From contig NZ_JAUFPS010000038.1 of assembly GCF_030409315.1 (NCBI RefSeq), forward strand, positions 80,545 to 144,544: a stretch of 64,000 nt of DNA, in the 5' to 3' direction. The notes beneath the pieces are model-generated. The model ran no database searches, was not told the origin of the DNA, and saw only the letters and a list, made by a program, of their open reading frames with translations. The translations under genes and the position numbers were made by a program. Source of the DNA: Mucilaginibacter flavus. Its GTDB lineage: Bacteria; Bacteroidota; Bacteroidia; Sphingobacteriales; Sphingobacteriaceae. This document shows positions 8,255 through 17,416 of this stretch, piece by piece (within the stretch, counting starts at the first letter, position 1; each line of letters opens with the position of its first letter).

Positions 8255-9886
8255 CTACCAGCCTGGGTTTTGAGTAAGATTTGGATCAACGGCTCGTTCA
8301 TCCCTTGGTACCGGCCATAAATAAGCCTTGCTTTTATCAAAGCTTCTCAGGTTGGCACGGATATACCCATTATCTACAGAGGCCGGGCCAAACTTGGCTC
8401 CATGCGCCCAACCGTTCAAAACGGTTCCGGCAGTTTTCCACCGGCGTATATCGAATATGCGGAGACCTTCCATAGCCAGTTCGGTACGGCGTTCGGTGCG
8501 TACAATATCGCGTAAATCGGCCTGGGCAGCACCACTAAAATTCAATGCTGCAGCATCGGTAAAGCCGGCACGGGCGCGAAGCGCTTTTATGGTTTTATCC
8601 CAAACTCCGCCATCTAACTGCCCTAATTCATTTTTAGCTTCGGCATACATCAGCAGCACATCGGCATAGCGGATCATCATGAGGTTTAAACCCGACTGGA
8701 AATTTACGGCAGATGTAGGGTCGTAATATTTGCGGATATAGTAACCTGTTGGCGAACTCACTTTACCCGGTGCATACTCATCAAGTTTATCCGTACCGGG
8801 ATCAGAACCAGGTTTGGTATAAATGGTAACTACGCTGTTATCGGGCTTTTTCCATTTGTAAAGGTTATAAACAACGGTATTGGTCATCCGTGGATCGCGA
8901 TTAACATAAGGATTATCCTCATTATAGCCAGATCCTGCATCGCTAATCTTTTTGCCATTAGTCATCAGGTAACTATCTACCAGTTCCTGTGTTGGTGCAA
9001 GCGCGTTTAAACGTGCGCCGACGGCCAACGGCGCAAAATCAAAGAATTGATTGTATGTTTTGATGATCGGAACAAACTCAAGGTCGAGGATATCTTCGTT
9101 ATTATATTCATTCTCGGGCAAAAACAAACCTTCGTACGATGGGAATAAACCATAAGTACCATTACTGTTATCATTTAACAATTTTTCGCAGGTAGTGGCA
9201 ACATCCTGCCAACGGCTGTCATACAGGTAAACTCTTGCTTTAAGCGCAATGGCTGCTCCTTTGGTAATCCGGCCTCTATCGGCAGCGGCATAGGCGGTGT
9301 TTATTGGTAAAGCATCCGCGGCAGCGTCAAGTTCTTTAAGTACAAAATCAATTACCTGAGCTCTTGGTGCGCGGGCAATAGTTTTTGAATCATCTATTGA
9401 GATATCTTTATCAAACAGAGGCACATCGCCAAACCAGGTTGCCAGCTGAAAGTAATGAAAAGCTCTGATAAATCTTGCTTCGGCTTTCATACGGCTTTTT
9501 AACGCGGCATCCATCGCGGTTACCCTATCTACATTCTCTAAAAATATATTACAGGTTTTAATGCCCGAATAATGATAATCCCACTCTTCTTTAACACGCC
9601 CCAACGATGCATCATAGGTACCCGCCGCAAGTGATGCAACGCCATTGTTATCACCGCGACCATTGTAGGCGTTATCAGACATCCCTTCGTTATAAAAGAA
9701 ATAATCGCTGCGGAACATCTGCGAATAAGCGGTATTTAGCACACTGCTTGCTTTTTCGGTAGTTGTCCAAAAATTGGAATCGGTAAATTTGTTTACCGGT
9801 GCCAGGTCGAGTTTTTTACAGGCTGAAACCATTACGGTTAACAGGGCGATAAAAAACACGATCCTATATATTGTAAATTTCTTCAT
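8255..9886 (-). CDS. susD: SusD/RagB-family nutrient-binding lipoprotein
   Basis: About 543 residues. I choose the ATG at 9886 (MKKFTIYR) rather than the TTG three codons upstream. The signal peptide ends in the lipobox VSACKK. Typical SusD features follow: TPR-like helices, a GRITKGAAIALKARVYLY segment, the EERRTE-like VRTERRTELAMEGLR motif near residue 480, and the terminal QNPGW seen in many SusD proteins. It forms a lid over the SusC channel and binds the oligosaccharide. The start lies only 10 bp after the susC stop, so they are co-transcribed. The downstream GH76 genes suggest mannan oligosaccharides as ligand. Confidence 0.92.
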   Translation of the reverse strand: MKKFTIYRIVFFIALLTVMVSACKKLDLAPVNKFTDSNFWTTTEKASSVLNTAYSQMFRSDYFFYNEGMSDNAYNGRGDNNGVASLAAGTYDASLGRVKEEWDYHYSGIKTCNIFLENVDRVTAMDAALKSRMKAEARFIRAFHYFQLATWFGDVPLFDKDISIDDSKTIARAPRAQVIDFVLKELDAAADALPINTAYAAADRGRITKGAAIALKARVYLYDSRWQDVATTCEKLLNDNSNGTYGLFPSYEGLFLPENEYNNEDILDLEFVPIIKTYNQFFDFAPLAVGARLNALAPTQELVDSYLMTNGKKISDAGSGYNEDNPYVNRDPRMTNTVVYNLYKWKKPDNSVVTIYTKPGSDPGTDKLDEYAPGKVSSPTGYYIRKYYDPTSAVNFQSGLNLMMIRYADVLLMYAEAKNELGQLDGGVWDKTIKALRARAGFTDAAALNFSGAAQADLRDIVRTERRTELAMEGLRIFDIRRWKTAGTVLNGWAHGAKFGPASVDNGYIRANLRSFDKSKAYLWPVPRDERAVDPNLTQNPGW

Positions 9887-9896
9887 GTTTATCAAA

Positions 9897-12800
9897 TTAT
9901 AGTGTTACATCAATACCAAACCCATAATATATTGGTGTAGGGTAAGCCCTGCCGCTATTAGCGCCACCTGCCTGCAGGTTACTGTTAAACTCGGTGGTTT
10001 CAGGATCAAGGAATTTCAAGCCCGAAAACGTGAGGATATTTTGGCCAGATACGTATGCCCTAACTTTACGCATCCCGATAGCTTTGGCTACTCCCTGCGG
10101 TAAAGTATAACCAAATGTTACGTTTTTAACACGCAGATACGATCCGTCGAAAATGTACATATCAGAACCACGACGAAAGTTATTGGTATTGGATTGGCTG
10201 CCACTTGCCGCCAGGCGTGGGTAACGGGCATCAGGATTCTGCGGTGTCCAATAATCTAACTGGTGCTGGTAAATAACCTGCGAGTAGTTGAAGTGGAATG
10301 GCTCAACCTGTTCACCACGTATAAATACGCTGCGTTTACCTACGCCCTGCATAAACACGTTAAGATCGAAACCTTTAAACGTCACGTTATAGGTAAAACC
10401 AAATGTTAACCGTGGGAAACCGTTGCCTAAAACAAAACGGTCGTTATCATCAATTACGCCATCTTTATTAACATCAACATAACGGTTATCGCCCGGCGAA
10501 ACAGTTAAGCCGGCAGGTTTCGCACCGTTTTGAATATCATTCAGATTTTGAAAATAACCATCCCGTTTTAAACCTACGTATGAACCAATTGGCAGGCCAA
10601 CCTTGTTGATCACCTGCAACTCATCATATGTGCTAATTTGGTCTCCGCCTTCAAGGTACAGTACTTTGTTTTTGGTATCGGCTACGTTAAATGAAAAGGT
10701 ATGGTTAAAGTTTTTGCCCGATAAGCGGTAGTTTAAAGTTAACTCCCATCCCCGGTTTTGAACTTTACCCGCGTTATAATCCGGTAAGCTGGCACCAAAC
10801 GTGCCGGGCACTATAGGCGGCAGTAAGATATCCCGGGTTATTTTATTGAAGTAATCGGCAGATACGCTCAACGTGTTTTTGAAGAAACCGGCATCAACAC
10901 CTACGTTAAAGGTAGCTGCACGTTCCCATCTGATATCGGGATTGGCAAAAGATATCGCCGCCCCGCCAACACCTGCATTATTAAAACCATAAGCATTTTG
11001 GAACGGACCATAGGTACGCTGATACTGGTAATCGCCCACGTTTTGATTTCCTAAAATACCGTACGATGCACGCAACTTCAGATCGCCGTATTTATCGCGA
11101 TAATCCTGCATAAAATTCTCTTCGCTCAAGCGGTAACCAACAGATCCCGAAGGGAAAAACGCGTTGCGGTTCTGGGTGTTGAATTTTGAGGAGGCATCTA
11201 CCCTGAAATCAAATTCGCCATAAATTTTATTTTGAAAGTTATAGCTGGCACGACCAAACAACGAGTTTAAACTACTCTCTGTAGTGTTGTTGTTTGTTGA
11301 CGACGATGCCGGATCGATAACTGTACCTGTTACCGGGGTTCCTAATTCAGGATCGGTATATTTGAGGTAAAGATTATTACCCTGGTTGGTGGTCGATTCA
11401 TTTGCTACACCTACCAATACATCCACGTTGTGCGATTTATTGAATGTTTTGGTATACTGCGCTATTACCTGGGTATTTAAAAACAGGTTTTTATTATTTT
11501 CATCATTGGTATTTCTATCTGCACCATAGGTTCCTTTCGGATAATAATCAACCTCAATTACGCGACCGAACATGTGATTTGCCAAAAGCGTACCACCAAA
11601 AACACCTTTCAGTTTAAAATCTTTAGTAATGGCCAACTCGGCATTCAGATTACCAAAAATATTATCGTTATCCCTTTTGCGATAACCACCTTTTTCAAGA
11701 ATGCCTAAAGGGTTAAACTCTGTTAACACATCGTTGGTTAAGTACCTGCCCTGATCGTCCTGAATCTTATAGTAAGTTGGGGTACGCCCGGCATCAACAA
11801 TAAGGGTTGAAGTATTGTAGGAGTGTTCCAGAATTTCAGTACGCGAGTAGGCTAAAATACTGGTCAGCTTTAATTTACCGTATTCGGTACTTAAGTTCAT
11901 CCTGTAATTGTACCTGCGCAAACCATAATTGGGGCCAACCAAATTGCTGCGCTGATCTGTTACACCTGCAGATACCAGGTATGATGATGTAGTATTACCG
12001 CCGGTTAAAGCAAGGTTGTGATTTTGCAGCACCGCGTTTTTTAAAATAGCATCTAAAAACCATTCATTATCGCCCTGGGTTTGAAAATCGCGAATCTGTT
12101 GCGGACTGTAAATTGGCTGCAAACCGGCATTTACTACGGCTTCGTTGCGTAGTATAGCGTTTTCATAGCTATGCACAGGTTTGTAACCCACATGTGGTTC
12201 CTGCACACCGCCCTGCCCGTTATAGGTTAGCTGGGTGTTTGAGTTTTTCTTACCCTTTTTGGTGGTAATTAAAATTACGCCGTTTGCAGATCGTGAACCA
12301 TAGATAGCCGCACTACCTGCATCTTTTAATATCGATACACTTTCAATATCCTGTGGATTAAGCAAATTAATATCGCCACCGGTTATTCCGTCAATAACTA
12401 CCAGAGGGCTATTGTTACCCAACGTGCTTACGCCACGGATATTGATATTTTGATATGCACCCGGCTCTGAATTTGTTTGCTGGATGATAAGGTTGGGTGA
12501 TGTACCCTGCAAAGCCTGGGTTAAGTTAACCGATGGCTTGCCCTCAATAGCTTTTGACGAAATCTGATCAACCGCGCCTATAATATTAGCCCGTTTTTGG
12601 GTGCCATACCCTACTACTACCACTTCGTTTAATGAAGTACGCTCTGGTAATAATTGCAGGTCGATAGTGGTTTTCCCGTTTACAGCTACTTCTTTAGATG
12701 TATAGCCGATAAAACTAAAAACCAGGATTTCATCGCTGTTTACGTTGTTTAGCGTAAATGTTCCGTCGGTGCCGGTAATAGTACCGGTGGTGGTACCTTT

Positions 12801-13286
12801 AATTTTTATACCTACACCGGGAAAAGGCTGGTTATTTTCGTCGGTAATTTTACCCGTTATTTTTATGGGAATAGGCGGGCTTTGCTGAATACCACCGGTG
12901 TTGCTTTCCAGTTCAACTTTTTCGTCGATGACAACTACATCGTCAATAATTTTGTAGCTGAGATTAAATGGAGTAAGCACCTCAAAAAGCACCTCTTTGA
13001 TGCTTTTATTTTTGGCATTTAAAGTCACCCTAAAGTCCGGCTTCAGTACATTATCCGCGTAAGCGAATTTGATATGTTTATCGGCCGAAATTTTATCGAG
13101 CGCATCGGTAAGCTTAGTATTTTTGAGCTTAAGCGAAACCGGCACCTCCAAAAATTTCTGGCCAAATGAGTTGTTTGCCACAGCCGACAGGCACATGAAG
13201 CAAACCACAAAGCAGGCGAGCGAGGTAAATTTCATTAATATTAATACATAACGAACTACTCCATTTGAAAATAGAGATATATTCAT
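9897..13286 (-). CDS. susC: SusC/RagA TonB-dependent receptor with STN signalling domain
   Basis: About 1129 residues from the ATG at 13286; a GTG 69 bp upstream would only add a non-signal-like extension. A signal peptide ends near residue 43. Then come an STN domain (~50-120), a carboxypeptidase-D-regulatory-like domain (~142-215), the TonB box region NEVVVVGYG (~220-228), a plug with ITTKKG, and a 22-strand barrel ending in aromatic/beta residues. STN domains contact a FecR-type anti-sigma factor, and a fecR gene is directly upstream, so this receptor probably both imports glycan and signals its presence. It forms the uptake complex with the adjacent SusD. A predicted antisense RNA covers its leader (13299-13413). 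Confidence 0.93.
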   Translation of the reverse strand: MNISLFSNGVVRYVLILMKFTSLACFVVCFMCLSAVANNSFGQKFLEVPVSLKLKNTKLTDALDKISADKHIKFAYADNVLKPDFRVTLNAKNKSIKEVLFEVLTPFNLSYKIIDDVVVIDEKVELESNTGGIQQSPPIPIKITGKITDENNQPFPGVGIKIKGTTTGTITGTDGTFTLNNVNSDEILVFSFIGYTSKEVAVNGKTTIDLQLLPERTSLNEVVVVGYGTQKRANIIGAVDQISSKAIEGKPSVNLTQALQGTSPNLIIQQTNSEPGAYQNINIRGVSTLGNNSPLVVIDGITGGDINLLNPQDIESVSILKDAGSAAIYGSRSANGVILITTKKGKKNSNTQLTYNGQGGVQEPHVGYKPVHSYENAILRNEAVVNAGLQPIYSPQQIRDFQTQGDNEWFLDAILKNAVLQNHNLALTGGNTTSSYLVSAGVTDQRSNLVGPNYGLRRYNYRMNLSTEYGKLKLTSILAYSRTEILEHSYNTSTLIVDAGRTPTYYKIQDDQGRYLTNDVLTEFNPLGILEKGGYRKRDNDNIFGNLNAELAITKDFKLKGVFGGTLLANHMFGRVIEVDYYPKGTYGADRNTNDENNKNLFLNTQVIAQYTKTFNKSHNVDVLVGVANESTTNQGNNLYLKYTDPELGTPVTGTVIDPASSSTNNNTTESSLNSLFGRASYNFQNKIYGEFDFRVDASSKFNTQNRNAFFPSGSVGYRLSEENFMQDYRDKYGDLKLRASYGILGNQNVGDYQYQRTYGPFQNAYGFNNAGVGGAAISFANPDIRWERAATFNVGVDAGFFKNTLSVSADYFNKITRDILLPPIVPGTFGASLPDYNAGKVQNRGWELTLNYRLSGKNFNHTFSFNVADTKNKVLYLEGGDQISTYDELQVINKVGLPIGSYVGLKRDGYFQNLNDIQNGAKPAGLTVSPGDNRYVDVNKDGVIDDNDRFVLGNGFPRLTFGFTYNVTFKGFDLNVFMQGVGKRSVFIRGEQVEPFHFNYSQVIYQHQLDYWTPQNPDARYPRLAASGSQSNTNNFRRGSDMYIFDGSYLRVKNVTFGYTLPQGVAKAIGMRKVRAYVSGQNILTFSGLKFLDPETTEFNSNLQAGGANSGRAYPTPIYYGFGIDVTL

Positions 13287-13293
13287 AGATTTG
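13264..13293 (+). promoter_or_regulatory. Candidate plus-strand promoter antisense to susC
   Basis: TTTG at 13264-13267, then 18 bases, then TAGATTTG at 13286-13293. This fits the Bacteroidota housekeeping promoter (TTTG, about 19 bases, TAnnTTTG). It reads antisense to susC, and its -7 element begins on the last base of the susC start codon. A terminator follows at 13382-13413. Confidence 0.5.
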
Positions 13294-13298
13294 AGATA

Positions 13299-13413
13299 AT
13301 TAAAGTGTTTAAAACTGAAGTGCTTTGTTCTGAATTGGACCTCTAAACGTTGCACTTATGAATAACCTGGCATTTTAAGCGCCCTGTTCAAATCCCTTTG
13401 ATCAGGGTTTTTT
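13299..13413 (+). ncRNA. Predicted cis-antisense sRNA over the susC leader (DonS-like)
   Basis: The boundaries come from the candidate promoter (13264-13293) and a plus-strand intrinsic terminator: arms 13382-13392 and 13397-13407 with one T-T mismatch, followed by six T (13408-13413). The RNA would be about 115 nt and would pair with the 5' leader of susC just upstream of its ATG at 13286. In Bacteroides fragilis the DonS RNA lies in the same place, between an anti-sigma gene and susC, and represses the operon. A second case occurs at 53071-53181. Expression is not shown by sequence. Confidence 0.45.
13382..13413 (+). terminator. Plus-strand intrinsic terminator between fecR and susC
   Basis: An interrupted stem of 10 pairs (13382-13392 with 13397-13407, 4-base loop) is followed by TTTTTT on the plus strand. 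No T-tract follows on the minus strand, so it does not serve the fecR or susC transcripts but an opposing one. Confidence 0.6.
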
Positions 13414-13487
13414 ATGTATCTATGTCTTCATCCTTTATAATTTAGGTTAGTTAATAATTGGTTATATTTTATGAATTGGTTTATTTA

Positions 13488-14450
13488 TCAGCAGCCTTTT
13501 CCTTTAAGCCGGTAGCCGGTTCCTTCCTGTACAGCCTTCCCCTTCACCAGTTTGGAGATAATTTTCATGATGTTTACCAACGATACATTGGTAAAATTGG
13601 CCGAGATGGAACACCTTACCAGGTTTATATCGGTGTTAATTTTTATATTAAAGCGGTGTTCAATACTATTGACCACCTCGGGCAGTGGCATATTTTTAAA
13701 TACCAACTCCCCATCTTTCCAGGCTGTAAGTACGCCAACATCAATAGCTTCTTTTTTTACCGCGAGGTTGTTATCCTTATCAAACATCACTTCCTGGGCG
13801 GGGGTTAAAAAAATGGTTTGCGATCCTTTATTATTTTGTGCCTTGCCTATTACTCCCACCTTACCGGTAAGTACATCTACTTTTACAAAATGATCTTCAG
13901 GATATGCCTTTACATTGAAACTGGTTCCTAAAACCTGTGTGCTGATAGCGCCGGTATGTACAATGAATGCCCGTTGGGTATCATGGGTAACATCAAGGAA
14001 AGCCTCGCCCACTAAAGTGATCTCGCGTTTATCGCCGCGGAATTTTTCGGGATAGGTTAATTTACTGCCGCCGTTAAGCCAAACCTTAGTACCATCGGCA
14101 AGGGTTACATTCATGATTTTTCCGTTGGCCGCTGTAATTTGTTTGGTAACAACCGGAGAAACGTAATCAAGGATGGCATTGCGATATATATAGGCCGAAA
14201 AACACAAACCTGCCAGCAGGGATGCCGCTACCAGCCACCGTTTATTGAAGGCAGTGGCCGGTTTTTCTGCTCCATCCATTGCAGATGTGATTCGGCTGTA
14301 TATTTTATCCTGGTTAAATTCAACACCATGATCATTGCTTTCGGGCAAATTGCCTAAATCAATTTTATCAAAGTATTGGTTAACGAGTTCTTCCTGCAAA
14401 GCCTGGTCCTTTGCCGATAGTTTCTTTTTCCTGAAATTAAACTTGCTCAT
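13488..14450 (-). CDS. FecR-family anti-sigma factor
   Basis: 320 residues: a cytoplasmic N-terminal part (~1-85), one transmembrane helix around 88-108 (WLVAASLLAGLCFSAYIY), a periplasmic FecR domain (~110-215, with ADGTKVWLNGGSKLTYP and GEAFLDV), and a C-terminal DUF4974 domain (~245-315) that resembles STN. It holds an ECF sigma factor at the membrane until the STN domain of the SusC receptor reports substrate. The gene is directly upstream of the STN-type susC. Unusually, the sigma gene is not adjacent: an inverted histidine-kinase gene lies between them. A TAGTTTTG element on the minus strand (14552-14559) could be part of its promoter. Confidence 0.9.
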   Translation of the reverse strand: MSKFNFRKKKLSAKDQALQEELVNQYFDKIDLGNLPESNDHGVEFNQDKIYSRITSAMDGAEKPATAFNKRWLVAASLLAGLCFSAYIYRNAILDYVSPVVTKQITAANGKIMNVTLADGTKVWLNGGSKLTYPEKFRGDKREITLVGEAFLDVTHDTQRAFIVHTGAISTQVLGTSFNVKAYPEDHFVKVDVLTGKVGVIGKAQNNKGSQTIFLTPAQEVMFDKDNNLAVKKEAIDVGVLTAWKDGELVFKNMPLPEVVNSIEHRFNIKINTDINLVRCSISANFTNVSLVNIMKIISKLVKGKAVQEGTGYRLKGKGC

Positions 14451-14741
14451 GGTTTATATAGCTGTAGGATGCATTGAACCTACCCCAGCCCCCAAAGAAG
14501 TTTAAAGTTTTTTTTGAATTGTTTATTGCGGATAAAAACCTCGATATGTTTCAAAACTATCAGGCATGCGTCCGGTTAAATAATAAATTCATCAACAACA
14601 GCTTATAAAACAAAAAACTAACCGTTAACCTCATAAAAATACCGGACTATTTTTCGCTACATTTAAGGCAGTAACCAGTATTGTTAACCCATAAATTATG
14701 TTAATGTGCTGGCTATTTATTAAGCTATACCGCATACGCTT

Positions 14742-16601
14742 ATGAAACAAAGGCCAGTATTAGTCCTCCTCCTGCTATTGTTAAGCGCTTTTTGCCGCGC
14801 GCAATCAACAGAAGTTAAAAACATCCGGCAATCACTTCCCCACATTAAGGATAGCTTACACTATGTAGATGCCCTTAACAGATTAGCCATGCTGCTATAC
14901 GAAAAAAATATCGACAGCACTTTTTACTATACCCGCCAGGCCCGAGAAATAGCCGATCGCTTACAATATGCTAAAGGCAAAGCCGACGCCCTGAATAACC
15001 TTGGCGTGGTTTACGATATTAAAGGTAATTTACAATTGGGGCTACGCTACTATAACGAAGCCTATACTGCGTACACTGTTCTTGGCGACTCGGCCAATAG
15101 GGTGCAAACCCGCATGAACATTGCCGAAGTTTACGAGGAATTAGGCAGGGATAAAAAAGCCATTAGTAATTTTAAAGCGGCATTGGTAATGGGTAACAAA
15201 CTCGGCCGCGATTCGGTGATGGCTTTTGTGATCTATAATTTTTTATTGGAATATCCGGATGGTATACCAAAGGATTCAATCAGCTTCTATTTAACCAAAG
15301 CCAGAAAAATAGCCATACATTATAACGACGAACGCATTTCGCTGGCGCTGGACCAATTGGAGGCAAATAATTATATAAAGCAAAACCAGCGGTATAAGGG
15401 CCTTGCATTATTGAAACAAACCCTTGATAATGCCTTAAAAAAACATCTTTATTTTTTCAGTCTGGATGTGCTGATTAATCTCGGCGATCAGTTGGCAGCC
15501 ACTGATTCGGCTACAGCTGTTGCGTACTATAACCAGGGGCTAACTATTTCAAACCAAAACCGGTACCTCATTTACGGCCAGATCACGGCCGGGAAATTAA
15601 AGGTTTTTTATCAAAAACATCATGATACTGCAAAGGAGTTATATTACAGCCGCTTATTAATTGAACTTCATAACCAACAGGACAAGCTCAGCAACTCATC
15701 CGGCGTTGATTATATTGATTATGCCTTTAAAGAACAGCAATTGGCATCGGCTACTATTCGGTCTAAATACCAATCGGGCTTCCTGGTATTAACCGTGGTT
15801 ATTTGTTTAATGGCCATTGTGCTGATTGTGATTTTATGGCGCAATTGGAAAAACAGTCAAAAAACAGCAAATATTTTACGCCTGCAGTTTGAGCAAGCCG
15901 AAGCTACCACAGAAGCGTTGGATACCACCAATAAAAACTACGCCTGCCTTATTAAAATTGTAGCGCATGATTTGCGCAACCCTATTGGTGCAGTGAGTAC
16001 TATTTCATCTATCTTATCAAAAAAAGAATTAGGTGCTGATGTTAATGACCTGGTAACGATGATACGAACGTCAACAGATAACAGCCTTAACCTGATTGGT
16101 GAATTACTAAAAACTGATTTTGACGAGCGACAAAACCTCGATAAGCAGGCTTTGAATCTTAACGACCTATTGCAGCAATGTGTGCAATTATTAAATTTTA
16201 GGGCAAGGGATAAAAATCAGCAGATCACTTTATCAACACCCGGTGAGCCTGTAAAAATCCATATTGATAAAGAGAAAATAAGTCGGGTAATTAACAACCT
16301 GGTTACCAACGCAGTTAAGTTTAGTCCGGATGGCGCTGTAATTACAATTACCGTAGTTGAGCAAAGCCATAGCGTTTTTATAATGGTAAAGGATGCAGGC
16401 ATTGGTATACCCCTTACCATGCAGGATAAAATTTTTGATCCCTTTACTACCGCAAAGCGTAAAGGTACCGGCGGCGAACAGCCCTTTGGCCTGGGTTTAT
16501 ATATCAGCAAACAGATTATTGAAGCCCATAACGGTAAAATTGGATTTAAAAGTGAACCAGGTACGGGTACGGAGTTTTTTGTAGAATTACCTTTGAATTA
16601 G
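14742..16601 (+). CDS. TPR-containing membrane histidine kinase
   Basis: 619 residues. A signal-like N-terminus ends near CRAQ, then a periplasmic region (~25-335) of TPR-like helical repeats, one transmembrane helix (~343-365, FLVLTVVICLMAIVLIVILW), a short coiled coil, a HisKA domain with His409 in AHDLRNP, and a HATPase_c domain with N-box (NLVTNAVKFSPDG), G1 (DAGIGIP) and G2 (GLGLYISK) motifs. It is therefore a sensor kinase predicted to be active. No response regulator is adjacent, so it is an orphan within this window. It lies inverted between the ECF sigma and fecR genes of the mannan locus and ends 15 bp from the 3' end of the sigma gene. Whether it belongs to that pathway is unknown. 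Confidence 0.88.
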   Translation: MKQRPVLVLLLLLLSAFCRAQSTEVKNIRQSLPHIKDSLHYVDALNRLAMLLYEKNIDSTFYYTRQAREIADRLQYAKGKADALNNLGVVYDIKGNLQLGLRYYNEAYTAYTVLGDSANRVQTRMNIAEVYEELGRDKKAISNFKAALVMGNKLGRDSVMAFVIYNFLLEYPDGIPKDSISFYLTKARKIAIHYNDERISLALDQLEANNYIKQNQRYKGLALLKQTLDNALKKHLYFFSLDVLINLGDQLAATDSATAVAYYNQGLTISNQNRYLIYGQITAGKLKVFYQKHHDTAKELYYSRLLIELHNQQDKLSNSSGVDYIDYAFKEQQLASATIRSKYQSGFLVLTVVICLMAIVLIVILWRNWKNSQKTANILRLQFEQAEATTEALDTTNKNYACLIKIVAHDLRNPIGAVSTISSILSKKELGADVNDLVTMIRTSTDNSLNLIGELLKTDFDERQNLDKQALNLNDLLQQCVQLLNFRARDKNQQITLSTPGEPVKIHIDKEKISRVINNLVTNAVKFSPDGAVITITVVEQSHSVFIMVKDAGIGIPLTMQDKIFDPFTTAKRKGTGGEQPFGLGLYISKQIIEAHNGKIGFKSEPGTGTEFFVELPLN

Positions 16602-16615
16602 CCGCGCTTGCTCCA

Positions 16616-17206
16616 CTAATTCATCATGTAAACCATAATCAGAGCAACTACCGAAGGCAGGTAATCTGTTAAGCCGGTACGCAGGTAACGCAGGGCTATG
16701 GTCATTTGATTTTCTACCGTTTTTATGGAGATATTGAGCCGTGAAGCAATTTCTTTGTTTGATAGGTATTCTTTGCGGCTAAGGGTAAATATTTGCCGGC
16801 ATTTTTCGGGCAGTTGTGCTACGTTGGTTTCTAAAAGCTGGCTAATGTCGTTTTGCAACAACTTGCTATCCGCGGTGTATTTTTCTATCAACTCGTCTAC
16901 CACCTCTAAATCGAGTGTGGCTTTTTTGGTGCGGATGTAATAAATTACCCGGTGCCGGATGGCTACTTTCAGGTACGCTTCTAACGAGGCGATGTTTAAC
17001 TGATGGCGCTTGGTCCAAAGGTCAATAAACAATTCCTGCACCAGGTCATCACAAACATCGCTATCCCTGAATAAATTGTAAGCGGCATGGAAAAGCTTGG
17101 CCGAATATTTATTGTACAGAATTTCAAATGCCTCACGGTCATCCAGCCTTAGTAAATCTAACAATTTAGCATCGGGCCACATTTGATATTCCTTAGCTGG
17201 AAGCAT
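16616..17206 (-). CDS. ECF (sigma-70 family) RNA polymerase sigma factor
   Basis: 196 residues with sigma-70 region 2 (about 22-90, DVCDDLVQELFIDLW) and region 4 (about 130-180, LSNKEIASRLNISIKTVENQM, the -35-binding helix-turn-helix). The C-terminus is a hydrophobic tail (VVALIMVYMM), common in Bacteroidota ECF sigma factors of PULs. The likely partner is the FecR protein at 13488-14450, with the STN-type SusC as receptor. The kinase gene between them reads the other way, so sigma and fecR cannot share a simple transcript. An alternative ATG lies eight codons downstream. Confidence 0.88.
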   Translation of the reverse strand: MLPAKEYQMWPDAKLLDLLRLDDREAFEILYNKYSAKLFHAAYNLFRDSDVCDDLVQELFIDLWTKRHQLNIASLEAYLKVAIRHRVIYYIRTKKATLDLEVVDELIEKYTADSKLLQNDISQLLETNVAQLPEKCRQIFTLSRKEYLSNKEIASRLNISIKTVENQMTIALRYLRTGLTDYLPSVVALIMVYMMN

Positions 17207-17351
17207 AAATGGACTGTAAAACGGTTTCTGAATTGGAAAGGCATATTTACAAGATTATTTTTAAATAAAAAACTTTTTTTGTTTGGCACCATCATTTGAT
17301 GCGTGTTAAACGTTCGCACGATACCAAATTGTCAATTTAACAAGATCATCG

Positions 17352-17391
17352 TTCAAACAAAAAACCCGACAACTTAACAAGCTGCCGGGTT
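17352..17391 (-). terminator. Intrinsic terminator of the phospholipase C operon
   Basis: On the minus strand a 13-bp stem with G-U wobbles (17391 to 17363, loop of about 4) is followed by TTTTTTG and more T. It begins 26 bp after the phospholipase stop. The rest of 17207-17416 is AT-rich and contains no gene. Confidence 0.75.
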
Positions 17392-17416
17392 AAAAAATAA
17401 ACGTATAATGAAATTT

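Noticed and set aside
13287..13355. Upstream GTG start extending SusC by 23 residues
   Set aside because: The extension is basic and aromatic, not part of a signal peptide; the ATG at 13286 gives a normal export signal.
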